Assembly: GCF_041928815.1 (NCBI RefSeq)
Contig: NZ_JBHFEI010000009.1
Span: forward strand, 226,082 to 290,081
Length of the DNA: 64,000 bases
Direction: 5' to 3'
DNA from: JBHFEI01 sp041928815
GTDB taxonomy: Bacteria > Pseudomonadota > Alphaproteobacteria > Rhizobiales > Rhizobiaceae
The notes below the pieces were generated by a model. It had not been told where the DNA came from. It ran no database searches and was given only the letters and a program-made list of their open reading frames with translations. This document shows, piece by piece, positions 1 through 8,250 of this stretch; positions within the stretch are counted from its first letter, which is position 1, and every line of letters starts with the position of its first letter. The translations under genes and the position numbers were made by a program.

Positions 1-641
1 CGATCGCCGAGATCGTCCGCGCCACCTATATCCCGGATCTCCATCTGATCCCCGGCAATCTCGAGCTGATGGAGTTCGAGCACGACACGCCGCGCGCCCT
101 GATGAAGCGCCAGCCCGGCGACACGCTGTTCTTCGCCCGCATCGGCCAGGCGCTGGCGCAGGCGGAAAACCTCTACGACGTCGTCGTCATCGACTGCCCG
201 CCGCAGCTCGGCTACCTGACGCTCTCGGCGCTGACGGCGGCGACCTCGGTGCTCGTCACCGTCCATCCGCAGATGCTCGACGTCATGTCGATGAACCAGT
301 TCCTGGCGATGACCGGAGACCTGCTCGAGGAGATCGCCTCGGCCGGCGCCCGCTCCGACTACAGCTGGATGCGCTATCTCGTCACCCGCTTCGAGCCCGG
401 CGACGGGCCGCAGAACCAGATGGTCGCCTTCCTGCGCTCGATCTTCGCCGAAAACGTGCTGATCCATCCGATGCTGAAATCGACGGCGATCTCGGATGCG
501 GGGCTCACCAACCAGACGCTGTTCGAGGTCGAACGCAGTCAGTTCACCCGCGCCACCTACGACCGGGCGCTCGAATCGATGAACAACGTCAACGCCGAGA
601 TCGAGGCGCTGATCCGCAAGGCATGGGGCAGGGCAGCATGA
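1..641 (+). CDS. repA: RepA, ParA-like partition ATPase of a repABC replicon (3' part)
   Basis: The reading frame is open from the window edge, so the gene starts to the left and the Walker A motif is not visible. The visible part contains the RepA signature PGNLELMEFEHDTPRA and the ParA/MinD box VVVIDCPPQLGYLTLSAL. RepA is the ATPase that moves replicon copies apart together with RepB and also represses repABC transcription. Its stop overlaps the repB start in an ATGA arrangement, as expected for translationally coupled repABC genes. The identification is secure; only the N-terminal part is missing. Confidence 0.95.
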   Translation, partial: IAEIVRATYIPDLHLIPGNLELMEFEHDTPRALMKRQPGDTLFFARIGQALAQAENLYDVVVIDCPPQLGYLTLSALTAATSVLVTVHPQMLDVMSMNQFLAMTGDLLEEIASAGARSDYSWMRYLVTRFEPGDGPQNQMVAFLRSIFAENVLIHPMLKSTAISDAGLTNQTLFEVERSQFTRATYDRALESMNNVNAEIEALIRKAWGRAA

Positions 642-1648
642 GCCGGAAGGACGTCTTCGCCAATCTCGGCGCAAACGCCGCCGTCCCTCCGGCGGAGGCC
701 AGGCCGATGAAGGGCCGCGTGCGGCCGATCCTCGGCTCGCCGGACTTGAACGACGATCCCTCGCGCTCGCCGGTCGGCGCGATCGGCCAGTCCCTGAGCG
801 AGGTCAGCGAGCGCAGCCGCCGGGCGGACGCGATCGAGGCGGAACTCGCCAAGGGGCTTGCGGTCGTCTCGCTCGACACGTCCGATGTCGATCCCTCCTT
901 CATCCCCGACCGCATGCCGGGCGAGGCGGAGGAGCACGAGCGCCTCGTCGCCTCGATCCGCGACCAGGGCCAGCAGGTGCCGATCCTCGTCCGGCCGCAT
1001 CCCGAAAGCCCCGGCCGCTACCAGGTCGCCTTCGGCCACCGGCGGCTCGCGGCGATCGCCGCGCTCGGCCGGCGGGTCAACGCCGTGGTGCGCGCGCTCT
1101 CCGACGCCGAACTCGTCGTCGCGCAGGGGCAGGAGAACAACGAGCGCAAGGACCTCACCTATATCGAGAAGGCCCGCTTCGCCGACCGGCTGCAGCGCCG
1201 CTTTTCCCGCGACGTGATCATGTCGGCGATGTCGCTCTACAAGAGCGACCTGTCGAACATGCTCTCGGTCGTCGCCCGCATTCCGGACGCGCTGATCGAC
1301 GCGATCGGCGCGGCGCCCGGCGTCGGGCGGCGAAGCTGGATCGAGCTTGCCGACCTTCTCGCGCGGCCGAGGGCGGAGGAGAAGGCCGGGGATTATCTGG
1401 CCCGTCCGGAGGTTCAGGGACTCCCCTCCGCCGACCGGTTCAAGGCCTTGGTTTCGCACCTGAAACCGGCGTCGGGCCGGATGGAGGCCGGCGTGCTTTC
1501 CGGCGCGGACGGTACCCGCCTCGCCAAGCTCAGTTACAATGAGGACAAGGTCTCGATCGTGATCGACCGCACGAAGGCGCCGGATTTCGCCGCCTTCGTG
1601 CTCGATCATCTCGAGGCGCTCTACGCCGCGCACCGGTCGAAGGACTGA
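638..1648 (+). CDS. repB: RepB, ParB-like centromere-binding partition protein
   Basis: A 336-residue protein if started at the ATG of the ATGA overlap with repA (MSRKDVFANLG, the usual RepB N-terminus). An in-frame ATG 15 bases upstream is less likely. The ParB nuclease-like domain includes VPILVRPHPE and FGHRRLAAIAALG, followed by the RepB segment QENNERKDLTYIEKARFA and a central helix-turn-helix region. RepB binds the parS sites of the replicon and stimulates the RepA ATPase during segregation. It sits between repA and the antisense-RNA/repC block, the standard order. Confidence 0.95.
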   Translation: MSRKDVFANLGANAAVPPAEARPMKGRVRPILGSPDLNDDPSRSPVGAIGQSLSEVSERSRRADAIEAELAKGLAVVSLDTSDVDPSFIPDRMPGEAEEHERLVASIRDQGQQVPILVRPHPESPGRYQVAFGHRRLAAIAALGRRVNAVVRALSDAELVVAQGQENNERKDLTYIEKARFADRLQRRFSRDVIMSAMSLYKSDLSNMLSVVARIPDALIDAIGAAPGVGRRSWIELADLLARPRAEEKAGDYLARPEVQGLPSADRFKALVSHLKPASGRMEAGVLSGADGTRLAKLSYNEDKVSIVIDRTKAPDFAAFVLDHLEALYAAHRSKD

Positions 1649-1687
1649 GCGCGGCAGGACGGAACGAAACAGGAGATCGACACCGCA

Positions 1688-1741
1688 AAAGAAAAAGGCC
1701 CCCGACGACCGAAGCCGTGGAAGCCCTTCCCGTGTTGTAGC
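1688..1741 (-). ncRNA. Counter-transcribed incompatibility RNA (ctRNA/IncA) of repABC
   Basis: The RNA is predicted from three signals: the repB-repC intergenic location, the minus-strand promoter ending at 1748, and a hairpin followed by a run of U at 1692-1725. This gives a transcript of about 54 nt, close to the usual 50-60 nt of such RNAs. In known repABC systems the RNA pairs with the repC leader and blocks RepC translation, setting copy number and incompatibility. The exact ends are inferred. Confidence 0.8.
1692..1725 (-). terminator. Intrinsic terminator of the ctRNA
   Basis: Read on the minus strand, GGCUUCC pairs with GGGGGCC (7 pairs including two G-U), continued by ACG/CGU after one bulged base, and is followed by UUUUU. 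The same element in the sense RNA would be part of the repC leader structure. Confidence 0.7.
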
Positions 1742-1747
1742 AAGCCG

Positions 1748-1776
1748 AGAATCGCATTTCCACGAAAAGCAGTCAA
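1748..1776 (-). promoter_or_regulatory. Promoter of the repABC antisense RNA
   Basis: On the minus strand a perfect -35 box TTGACT (1771-1776) and a -10-like box GATTCT (1748-1753) are separated by exactly 17 bases. It points toward repB, in the repB-repC gap where incompatibility RNAs of repABC replicons are made. Transcription should start near 1741. Confidence 0.75.
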
Positions 1777-1834
1777 GCGTTTTGGCACCGTTCTGGTGGA
1801 CGTATTTCTTTTGCCTGACGAAAGGTGAAAGACG

Positions 1835-3103
1835 ATGCAGAGTGGAGATGTGACGACGCCCTTCGGGCGGCGGTCGATGACGCTTGCCCAGGTGAAGGGG
1901 CAGGTCGCCGTCGCGGCGGCCGCGACCACGGGCGGGGCGGTCGACAAGTGGAAGGTGTTCCGCGATGTCGCGCAGGCGCGCGCGACGCTGAACCTATCGG
2001 ACCGGGCGCTGGCCGTGCTGAACGCGCTCCTCTCCTTCCATCCCGCCGCGGAACTCGAGGAGGGCAGGGGCCCCGTGGTGTTTCCCTCCAACGCGCAGCT
2101 CTCGCTCAGGGCCCATGGCATGGCCGGCACGACGCTGCGCCGCCATCTCGCCGCCCTGGTCGAGGCCGGGCTGATCATCCGCCGCGACAGTCCGAACGGC
2201 AAGCGCTACGCCCGCAAGGACGAGGCGGGCGCGGTCGAATCGGCCTTCGGCTTTTCGCTGGCGCCGCTGCGGACACGGGCGGCGGAGCTTGCGGCGCGCG
2301 CCGCCACCGTTGCCGCCGCGCGACAGGAGGAGCGGCTGGCGCGCGAGCGCCTGTCGCTGCTGCGGCGCGATGTGCGCAAGCTGATTTCCGCCGCGCAAGG
2401 GGAGGGGGCAGCGGGCGACTGGACGGGGCACGAGGCCGAGCTCGTCGCGACGCTTGCCGCCCTGCCGCGCGCCGCCGGCACGACCGAGATGACGCGGACC
2501 GCCGACCGCCTCGACGGCCTACGCGCAAGAATTCTCAACACGCTCGAAATGCAGGGTTTTTCAGAAAAAACAGACGGCAATGCCGACGAAAACGGACGTC
2601 ACATACAGAATTCAAATACCGACTCCAGTCTTGACTCTGAACACGCCTCGAAAAAAGGCGAGGAGGCACCGGTACGGCAGGACGGGGAACCGCTGGCGAT
2701 GCCGGTCCTGCCGCCGGCCGATCTTGAACGCAAGTCCCTCCCCCTCGGGCTCGTCCTGAAGGCCTGCCCGGATGTGGCGATGTACGGGCCGGGCGGCGCG
2801 GTCGAGAACTGGCGCGACCTTCTCGCCGCGGCGGCGGTCGTCCGCTCGACGCTCGGCGTCAGCCCCTCGGCCTATGAGGCTGCGCGCGCGGCGATGGGCG
2901 CGGAGGGGGCCGCGGTGACGATCGCCTGCATCCTCGCCCAGGCCGGCCGGATCCAGTCCGCCGGCGGCTACCTGCGCCATTTGACGCGGCGGGCCGAATG
3001 CGGGGAATTTTCGCCGATGCCGATGCTGATGGCGCTGCTCAACGCCGGCCAGCGGACGGAGCGCGCGGCGGATGTCGGCCGGCAGAAAGCGGCGTCCGGA
3101 TGA
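1835..3103 (+). CDS. repC: RepC replication initiator
   Basis: A 422-residue protein with the RepC N-terminal start TTPFGRRSMTLAQVKGQ and the conserved block KWKVFRDVAQARATLNLSDR, followed by the winged-helix DNA-binding region (LRRHLAALVEAGLIIRRDSPNGKRYARKD in part). The C-terminal domain (about residues 300-400) has the usual GYLRHLTRRA element. RepC binds the origin, which in repABC replicons lies inside repC itself, and is limiting for replication. GAAAGG upstream of the ATG acts as ribosome site. The start lies 186 bases after repB, the gap being occupied by the antisense RNA. Confidence 0.95.
   Translation: MQSGDVTTPFGRRSMTLAQVKGQVAVAAAATTGGAVDKWKVFRDVAQARATLNLSDRALAVLNALLSFHPAAELEEGRGPVVFPSNAQLSLRAHGMAGTTLRRHLAALVEAGLIIRRDSPNGKRYARKDEAGAVESAFGFSLAPLRTRAAELAARAATVAAARQEERLARERLSLLRRDVRKLISAAQGEGAAGDWTGHEAELVATLAALPRAAGTTEMTRTADRLDGLRARILNTLEMQGFSEKTDGNADENGRHIQNSNTDSSLDSEHASKKGEEAPVRQDGEPLAMPVLPPADLERKSLPLGLVLKACPDVAMYGPGGAVENWRDLLAAAAVVRSTLGVSPSAYEAARAAMGAEGAAVTIACILAQAGRIQSAGGYLRHLTRRAECGEFSPMPMLMALLNAGQRTERAADVGRQKAASG
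2530..2660 (+). other. Probable replication origin (oriV) inside repC
   Basis: In an otherwise very GC-rich gene, this stretch is rich in A and T, with several A and T runs, and encodes the low-complexity linker between the RepC domains. In studied repABC plasmids the origin maps to the AT-rich region in the middle of repC. Position match and composition are seen; origin function is inferred by analogy. Confidence 0.6.
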
Positions 3104-3371
3104 ATTGTGGCGGGATTATGACCTCGACGATTGTGTCGCCACTCGGCATTCTTCCCCGCCAAGTCCTTCATATTGCGTGATTTTTCGCGAAAATTATGCA
3201 AGGTAAAAAGGTCGCATCCCTAAAGGTAACGAGTCTCTAATATAATTCACCGCTGATCAACACCTCTCCTTCACACTCGGGGGACAAGTCGACGGGAGGG
3301 AAGACCGTCGGCGCGCGGAGGGGACCGGGGGCGGTTCTGCCGCGCATCGTCCGTGCCACGCCATTCCCGGG
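3104..3371. other. Gap after repC with a 12-bp palindrome
   Basis: No convincing gene. The stretch is less GC-rich than its surroundings and holds the perfect palindrome TTTTCGCGAAAA (3182-3193), 79 bases after the repC stop. It is a candidate protein-binding site (partition or regulatory), but it does not match the parS consensus of repABC elements that I remember. Confidence 0.4.
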
Positions 3372-5165
3372 ATGACTGCCATGCTCCTGTCCGCCTTTCG
3401 CAAGACCGATTTCAGCCGCGAGGCGATTGGCGCGCTGACCGCCAATGTGATGATCGCCGATGCGAAGCTCAACATCGTCTACATGAATGACGCGGTGCGT
3501 TCGCTGCTCAACGAGGCGGAGGCCGACCTGAAGAAGGAACTGCCGCGCTTCGACGTCGCGAGCCTCATCGGCGCGAATATCGACATCTTTCACAAGAACC
3601 CCGCCCACCAGCGCGGCATGCTGAAGGCGCTGAGGACGCGTCACCGCGCCACGATCCAGGTCGGCGCGCGCGCCTTCGACCTCGTGGTGACGCCGCTCAA
3701 GAGCGGAGAAACGGTGACCGGCTTCGTGGTGGAATGGGCGAATGCCGCCGACCGCCTGCAGAATGTCGACTACCGCAACCAGATGCAGGCGATCAGCCGG
3801 GCCCAGGCCATCGTCGAGTTCACGCCGGACGGGACGATCCGCAGCGCGAACGAGCGCTTCCTGCAGGCGACGGGCTACCGGCTGGAAGAGATCCGCGGCC
3901 AGCACCACCGCATCTTCGTCGAACCGGCCGAGGCGTCCGCGCCCGCCTATGCCTCCTTCTGGGCGTCGCTCGGCGCCGGCGCCTTCCAGGCGGGGGAATA
4001 CCGGCGGATCGGCAAGGGCGGCCGGCTGGTCATCCTCAATGCCTCCTACAATCCGATCCTCGACGAGAGGGGCCACGTCGCCAAGATCGTCAAGTTCGCC
4101 ACCGACGTCTCCGAGCGCGTGCGCGCCGTCGACCGCATCGGCGAAGGCCTGACCCGCCTTGCCGCCGGCGCGCTCGATTTCACGCTAACGGAGCCGCTCG
4201 CCGGCGACTTCGAGCCGCTTCGGGCGAATTTCAACAATGCGGTGATGCAGCTGCGCGAGACGCTGACGGCGGTCGCCGAGGCGACGTCGGAGATCGATGG
4301 CGGCACGCAGGACATCAGCCGCAGCGCCTCCGACCTGTCGCGGCGCACCGAGCAGCAGGCCGCCGCCCTCGAGGAGACGGCGGCCGCCCTCGACGAGATC
4401 ACCGTCAACGTCGCAAGCTCGACCAAGCGCACGGAGGACGCGCGCCGCGTCGCCACCACAGCCAACGAGAACGCCACCAAGTCGGCGGCGATCGTCGGCG
4501 AGGCGGAGGCGGCGATGAGCCGGATCGAGGCCTCCTCGCAGCAGATCTCCAACATCATCGGCGTCATCGACGAGATCGCCTTCCAGACCAACCTTCTCGC
4601 GCTCAACGCCGGCGTCGAGGCGGCCCGCGCCGGCGATGCCGGCAAGGGTTTCGCCGTCGTCGCCCAGGAGGTGCGCGAGCTTGCCCAGCGCTCGGCCCAG
4701 GCGGCCAAGGAGATCAAGTCGCTGATCCAGAACTCCACCTCGCAGGTCGAGGGCGGCGTGCGGCTGGTGCGCGAGGCGGGCCAGGCGCTGAAGCGGATCG
4801 GCGAGGACATCGGCGAGATGAACGCGCATATGGCGGCGATCGCCACCTCGGCGCGCGAACAGTCGACCGGTCTTGCCGAGGTCAATTCCGCCGTCAACGA
4901 GATGGATCAGGTGACGCAGCAGAATGCCGCGATGGTCGAGGAGGCGAATGCCGCGGGCGCGACGCTCGCCGGGGAAACCGCGCGGCTGCGCGAGCGGATC
5001 GGCCATTTCTCGCTCGGCGCCGGCGCGCTGCGCCACGCCGCACCCGTCCGGATCGCGCGCGGGAGCGAGCACGGCGTCGCCTCGCCGGCCCGCCTCCTAC
5101 AGCAGCGCGCCGCCCGCGCGGTCGCCCCTGCCGCCGCCGAGGCCCACCAATGGGACGAATTCTGA
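3372..5165 (+). CDS. Soluble methyl-accepting chemotaxis protein with two PAS domains
   Basis: A 597-residue protein without any membrane segment. Residues about 15-125 and 140-250 look like PAS domains (the second includes IVEFTPDGTIRSANERF and ATGYRLEEIRGQ), followed by a HAMP-like segment (about 250-305) and the MCP signalling coiled coil (about 310-530) with the hairpin tip DEIAFQTNLLALNAGVEAAR. The C-terminus ends in QWDEF, matching the xWxxF tether pentapeptide used to dock CheR/CheB. It should sense an internal or redox-type cue and signal to CheA in a cytosolic array. ATG at 3372 or 3381 could be used. No other chemotaxis gene is nearby. Confidence 0.9.
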   Translation: MTAMLLSAFRKTDFSREAIGALTANVMIADAKLNIVYMNDAVRSLLNEAEADLKKELPRFDVASLIGANIDIFHKNPAHQRGMLKALRTRHRATIQVGARAFDLVVTPLKSGETVTGFVVEWANAADRLQNVDYRNQMQAISRAQAIVEFTPDGTIRSANERFLQATGYRLEEIRGQHHRIFVEPAEASAPAYASFWASLGAGAFQAGEYRRIGKGGRLVILNASYNPILDERGHVAKIVKFATDVSERVRAVDRIGEGLTRLAAGALDFTLTEPLAGDFEPLRANFNNAVMQLRETLTAVAEATSEIDGGTQDISRSASDLSRRTEQQAAALEETAAALDEITVNVASSTKRTEDARRVATTANENATKSAAIVGEAEAAMSRIEASSQQISNIIGVIDEIAFQTNLLALNAGVEAARAGDAGKGFAVVAQEVRELAQRSAQAAKEIKSLIQNSTSQVEGGVRLVREAGQALKRIGEDIGEMNAHMAAIATSAREQSTGLAEVNSAVNEMDQVTQQNAAMVEEANAAGATLAGETARLRERIGHFSLGAGALRHAAPVRIARGSEHGVASPARLLQQRAARAVAPAAAEAHQWDEF

Positions 5166-5253
5166 CGGCCCGTGCCGCCGGGGAGCGTTCGCTCCTGAAG
5201 CCGTTCCCGTGAAGTCGGGCACGGCGTTCGCGCCCGGCAATGGCTCAAAACAA

Positions 5254-5304
5254 GGAGAGAGCGTTTCCGGCAGGACCATGGCGGCGGAAAACGCTCCCTC
5301 CTTT
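5254..5304 (+). terminator. Stem-loop after the chemoreceptor gene
   Basis: GGAGAGAGCGTTTCCG (5254-5269) and CGGAAAACGCTCCCTCC (5285-5301) form an imperfect inverted repeat followed by TTT, 90 bases after the stop. It may be a weak intrinsic terminator or a mobile palindrome. Confidence 0.4.
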
Positions 5305-5480
5305 CGCGTCTTCCGCCGTGCCCGCTGCGGGAGTGCTCCGCCTTCGCCCGGAAAGGCCCTAGACGGTGAAAGGGCGTCGCGATCCTTCAGACCCGCTCCC
5401 GCGCTTTGGATCCTCGCGTCGACGCAGCGCTTCTCGCAAGATCGCTTCTCCCAAGGACGCCGCGCCGGTCTGCCAAAGCA

Positions 5481-5574
5481 TGTCCCGTCACCCGGATCGG
5501 ATGCGACGTCCGGACACCGCGTTGAAACAGAGAGAGGCGGCATGTTGCATGGGCCAGCGATCGCCGGACCTGCT
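5481..5574. repeat. Dispersed intergenic repeat, copy A
   Basis: Shares with 26751-26846 the ordered blocks TGTCCCGTCA, GACGTCCGGACA, GCGTTGAAACAG and CGCCGGAC, about three quarters of positions matching by eye. Both copies are intergenic. It resembles the short palindromic mosaic repeats common in rhizobial genomes. Confidence 0.6.
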
Positions 5575-5725
5575 CCCTCCTTCTGTTTCTGCCCCGGTGT
5601 CCAGCCTGCTTCAGGGCTTGCGGGCTCCACCGGGACGCTGCCGGCGCAAACGGACGGCGCGTCATTGAAGGTTTCTGCTGCGCTGCACATATAGCGGCCG
5701 CGACCCTGACGCGAAGGACGGCCGA

Positions 5726-6598
5726 ATGACAGAGACGACAGCGCTCCTGCTGATCAACCCCTTTTCCCGGCGTGGCGGGCAGAGCCTCGATGCGGTGCGG
5801 GCGCTGCTGTCGCGCAACGGCATCGCCTTCGTCGAGGCGACGCCGCAAAGGGGCGAGACGCTGTCCGACGTGATCCTCGCCCGCCGCGCCACGGTCGACC
5901 GGGTGATCGTCGGCGGCGGCGACGGCACGCTGAACGCGGCCGCGCGCGGGCTGATGCAGACCGGGCTCGCGCTCGGCGTGCTGCCGCTCGGGACGGCCAA
6001 TGATTTCGCCCGCACGGTCGGCGTCCCGCTCGATCTGGCCGCCGCCGTCGCGGTGATCGCGCGCGGCAGGACCGTGCCGGTCGATCTCGGCGAGGCGAAC
6101 GGCCATCCCTTCTTCAACGTGGCGAGCATCGGCTTCAGCGCCGATCTCGCCGCCGCGCTGACGCAGGAGGCGAAGCGGCGCTTCGGCACGCTCGGCTACG
6201 CGCTGGTTGCGGCGCGGCTTCTGGCCGGCTCGCGGCTGTTCACCGCCGAACTCGAACATGACGGCCGCACGGAAGCGCTGAGGACGCTGCAGGTCTCCGT
6301 CGGCAACGGCCGCTTCTATGGCGGCGGCATGAGCGTGCATGCCGATGCGACCGCGACCGACGGCATGCTCGACCTCTACAGCCTCGAGGTCGACCACTGG
6401 TGGCGGCTCCTCAGGCTGCTGCCGAGCCTGCGCCGGGGCACGCAAGGCCACTGGGACGACGTCCGCGCCTTTTCCACCAAGGCGGTGACGATCCGCACCC
6501 GCACGCCCCGCCCGGTCAACCTCGACGGCGAGCTGAAGACCGAGACGCCGGTCTCCTTCACGATCCGCGAGAAGGCGGTCGAGGTGTTCGTGCCGTAG
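5726..6598 (+). CDS. Diacylglycerol/sphingosine-kinase-like lipid kinase (YegS/DagK family)
   Basis: A 290-residue protein, normal for the bacterial YegS/DgkB group. The nucleotide-binding motif GGGDGT lies at residues 63-68 and the second family motif LGTANDFAR at 88-96; NLDGE near the C-terminus is also typical. Family members phosphorylate lipid hydroxyls such as diacylglycerol at the membrane; the substrate here is not readable. The ATG follows GAAGGACGG. Its last 41 bases overlap the convergent ROK kinase gene. It stands alone on this strand and is not obviously linked to the sugar operon. Confidence 0.88.
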   Translation: MTETTALLLINPFSRRGGQSLDAVRALLSRNGIAFVEATPQRGETLSDVILARRATVDRVIVGGGDGTLNAAARGLMQTGLALGVLPLGTANDFARTVGVPLDLAAAVAVIARGRTVPVDLGEANGHPFFNVASIGFSADLAAALTQEAKRRFGTLGYALVAARLLAGSRLFTAELEHDGRTEALRTLQVSVGNGRFYGGGMSVHADATATDGMLDLYSLEVDHWWRLLRLLPSLRRGTQGHWDDVRAFSTKAVTIRTRTPRPVNLDGELKTETPVSFTIREKAVEVFVP

Positions 6599-7538
6599 CG
6601 GCGCGCGCGAGCGCAGCGACGCCGACGAGGCCGGCGTCGTCGGCAAGCGCTGCGGGACGCACGGGCACGGCGCGGAAGGGCGGCATGGCGTCGCGTTCGA
6701 TGCGGGCGCGGATGCCGGGTTCCAGAAGATCGAAGGCCTTTGACACGCCGCCGCCCATGACGATCATCTGGGGGCTGTAGAGATGCAGGAGGCTGGCGAA
6801 GCCCGAGCCGAGATAGGCCGCTTCCTCCGCGACGAGGGCAAGGCAGGCGGGATCGCCGGCGCGCGCGCCCTCGACGGCATGGCGTGCCTCGACCGTCTCG
6901 CGCGCCGCGATCCGTCCGAGATGGGAGGCGGGATCGCGGTCTGCCGCCGCGCGGGCGCGCCGGCCGAAGGCCGTGCCTGCGGCAAACGCTTCGAAGCAGC
7001 CGATGCGGCCGCAGGAGCAGACGGGGCCTTCCGCGGCGAGGGTGAAATGGCCGACATGCCCGCCCATGCCGCGCGCGCCGTGCATCAGCCGGCCGTCGAC
7101 GACGACGCCGCCGCCGATGCCGGTCGAGACGGTGACATAGACGAGATGGTGAAGGTCGCGGCCCGCGCCATGCGTCCATTCGCCAAAGGCGGCGGCGATG
7201 CCGTCGTTCTCGACCACGGCCGGCAGCCCGAACGTGTCCGACAGATGGTCGCGAAGGGCGAAACCGTCCCAGCCGGGCAGGGTCGGGATATGGTCGACGA
7301 TGCCGCTCACCGTGTCGAGGGGCCCCGGCGCGCACATGCCGACCGCGCCGGGCGGCGGGGTTCCGGCCGGGGCGATCCCGGCGACGAGCGCGCGGAACTG
7401 GCGCATCACCGCCTCCGGCCCGCCGAGATCGGTCCGCGCCGCCGCGCGCGCGAGAACCCGGCCGTCGCGCACGAGGGCGGCGCGCACCTGCGTGCCGCCG
7501 AGGTCGAGGGCGATCGCGACATCCGTCTCCATGCTCAT
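6558..7538 (-). CDS. ROK-family sugar kinase
   Basis: A 326-residue protein with the N-terminal phosphate-1 loop IALDLGGTQVRAALV and the ROK zinc motif CSCGRIGCFEAF preceded by the conserved GGHVGH. It has no helix-turn-helix, so it is an enzyme, not a regulator. ROK kinases phosphorylate hexoses or N-acyl-amino-sugars with ATP. It is the last gene of the nine-gene operon; its start overlaps the preceding epimerase-like gene by 4 bases. The C-terminal 14 codons overlap the convergent lipid-kinase gene. The probable role is to phosphorylate an intermediate of the pathway; the sugar is unknown. Confidence 0.88.
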   Translation of the reverse strand: MSMETDVAIALDLGGTQVRAALVRDGRVLARAAARTDLGGPEAVMRQFRALVAGIAPAGTPPPGAVGMCAPGPLDTVSGIVDHIPTLPGWDGFALRDHLSDTFGLPAVVENDGIAAAFGEWTHGAGRDLHHLVYVTVSTGIGGGVVVDGRLMHGARGMGGHVGHFTLAAEGPVCSCGRIGCFEAFAAGTAFGRRARAAADRDPASHLGRIAARETVEARHAVEGARAGDPACLALVAEEAAYLGSGFASLLHLYSPQMIVMGGGVSKAFDLLEPGIRARIERDAMPPFRAVPVRPAALADDAGLVGVAALARAATARTPRPPSRGS

Positions 7539-8248
7539 GCTCCCCGCGCGCGCGGCTGGGCATGGACGAAGGCCATGCGGGCGGCAAGGTCCTGCGCGCC
7601 GAAGGCGAGCGAGCCCATGACGATCGTCTCGGCGCCGGCCCGCGCCAGGCCCGGCACGGTGCCCTCGCGGATGCCGCCGTCGGCGCAGACGAGCACCCGG
7701 CCCGGTGTGACGCGGCCGGCGGCAAGCGCGCGCGCCTCGCTCAGCCGGCGTTCCGCCGCCCCGTCGAGGTCCTGGCCCTTGATGCCGATCCGCGTGCCGA
7801 GCAGCGTCAGCAGGCCGATGCGCTCGATGACGGCGTTCGCCGCCGCGACCGGCGTGTCGAGTTGCAGCACGACACCGGACACGAGGCCGAGCCTCTGGAC
7901 GAGATCGAGGCCGTGATCGAGGGTGCCGTTCTCGGCATGGAGGCTGATCGCGTCGGCGCCGGCGTCGGCGAACTGGCGGATCTGGTCGCGCAGGATCGCG
8001 TCCCGCGCCATCAGGTGGACATGCAGCGGCTTTGCCGTCCGCCGGCGGCAGGCGGCGACGAGATCGGGAAAGAACAGCAGCGCCGGGGCGAAATGGCCGT
8101 CGGCGACGTCGATATGGTAGAGGTCGGCATGGGCGTCGACCCGCGCGATCTCCTCGGCGAGCCGGCCGAGATCGGCCGACCAGAGCGAGATCTCGGCGAT
8201 CAGCCGGTCGCGCGGCAGGGTGTCGAGCCAGTCCGGCGGCGGCCGCAT
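7535..8248 (-). CDS. Ribulose-phosphate 3-epimerase-like (beta/alpha)8 protein
   Basis: A 237-residue protein with the epimerase metal-site motif HIDVADGHFAPALLF (usual form HxDxMDGxFVPN; the methionine is alanine here), PLHVHLMA, the SLHAENG strand, and VCADGGIREG with the second catalytic aspartate, then the phosphate-binding AGAETIVMGSLAFG. Relatives such as RPE and allulose-6-phosphate epimerase invert C3 of a phosphorylated ketose. Here the likely substrate is made by the ROK kinase gene it overlaps. As the core metabolic RPE is usually elsewhere, a special substrate is more likely (inference). The start is 2 bases after the hydrolase stop. Confidence 0.85.
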   Translation of the reverse strand: MRPPPDWLDTLPRDRLIAEISLWSADLGRLAEEIARVDAHADLYHIDVADGHFAPALLFFPDLVAACRRRTAKPLHVHLMARDAILRDQIRQFADAGADAISLHAENGTLDHGLDLVQRLGLVSGVVLQLDTPVAAANAVIERIGLLTLLGTRIGIKGQDLDGAAERRLSEARALAAGRVTPGRVLVCADGGIREGTVPGLARAGAETIVMGSLAFGAQDLAARMAFVHAQPRARGA

Positions 8249-8250
8249 CG

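Larger units (their letters stand above)
5166..5725. other. 560-bp region without a supported gene
   Basis: Several frames stay open because of the base composition, but none has a family signature or ribosome site. It contains the stem-loop at 5254-5304 and one copy of a dispersed repeat at 5481-5574. Confidence 0.5.

Noticed and set aside
5097..5690. A 197-codon minus-strand frame after the chemoreceptor
   Set aside because: It runs through the stem-loop and the dispersed repeat and shows no recognisable protein pattern.
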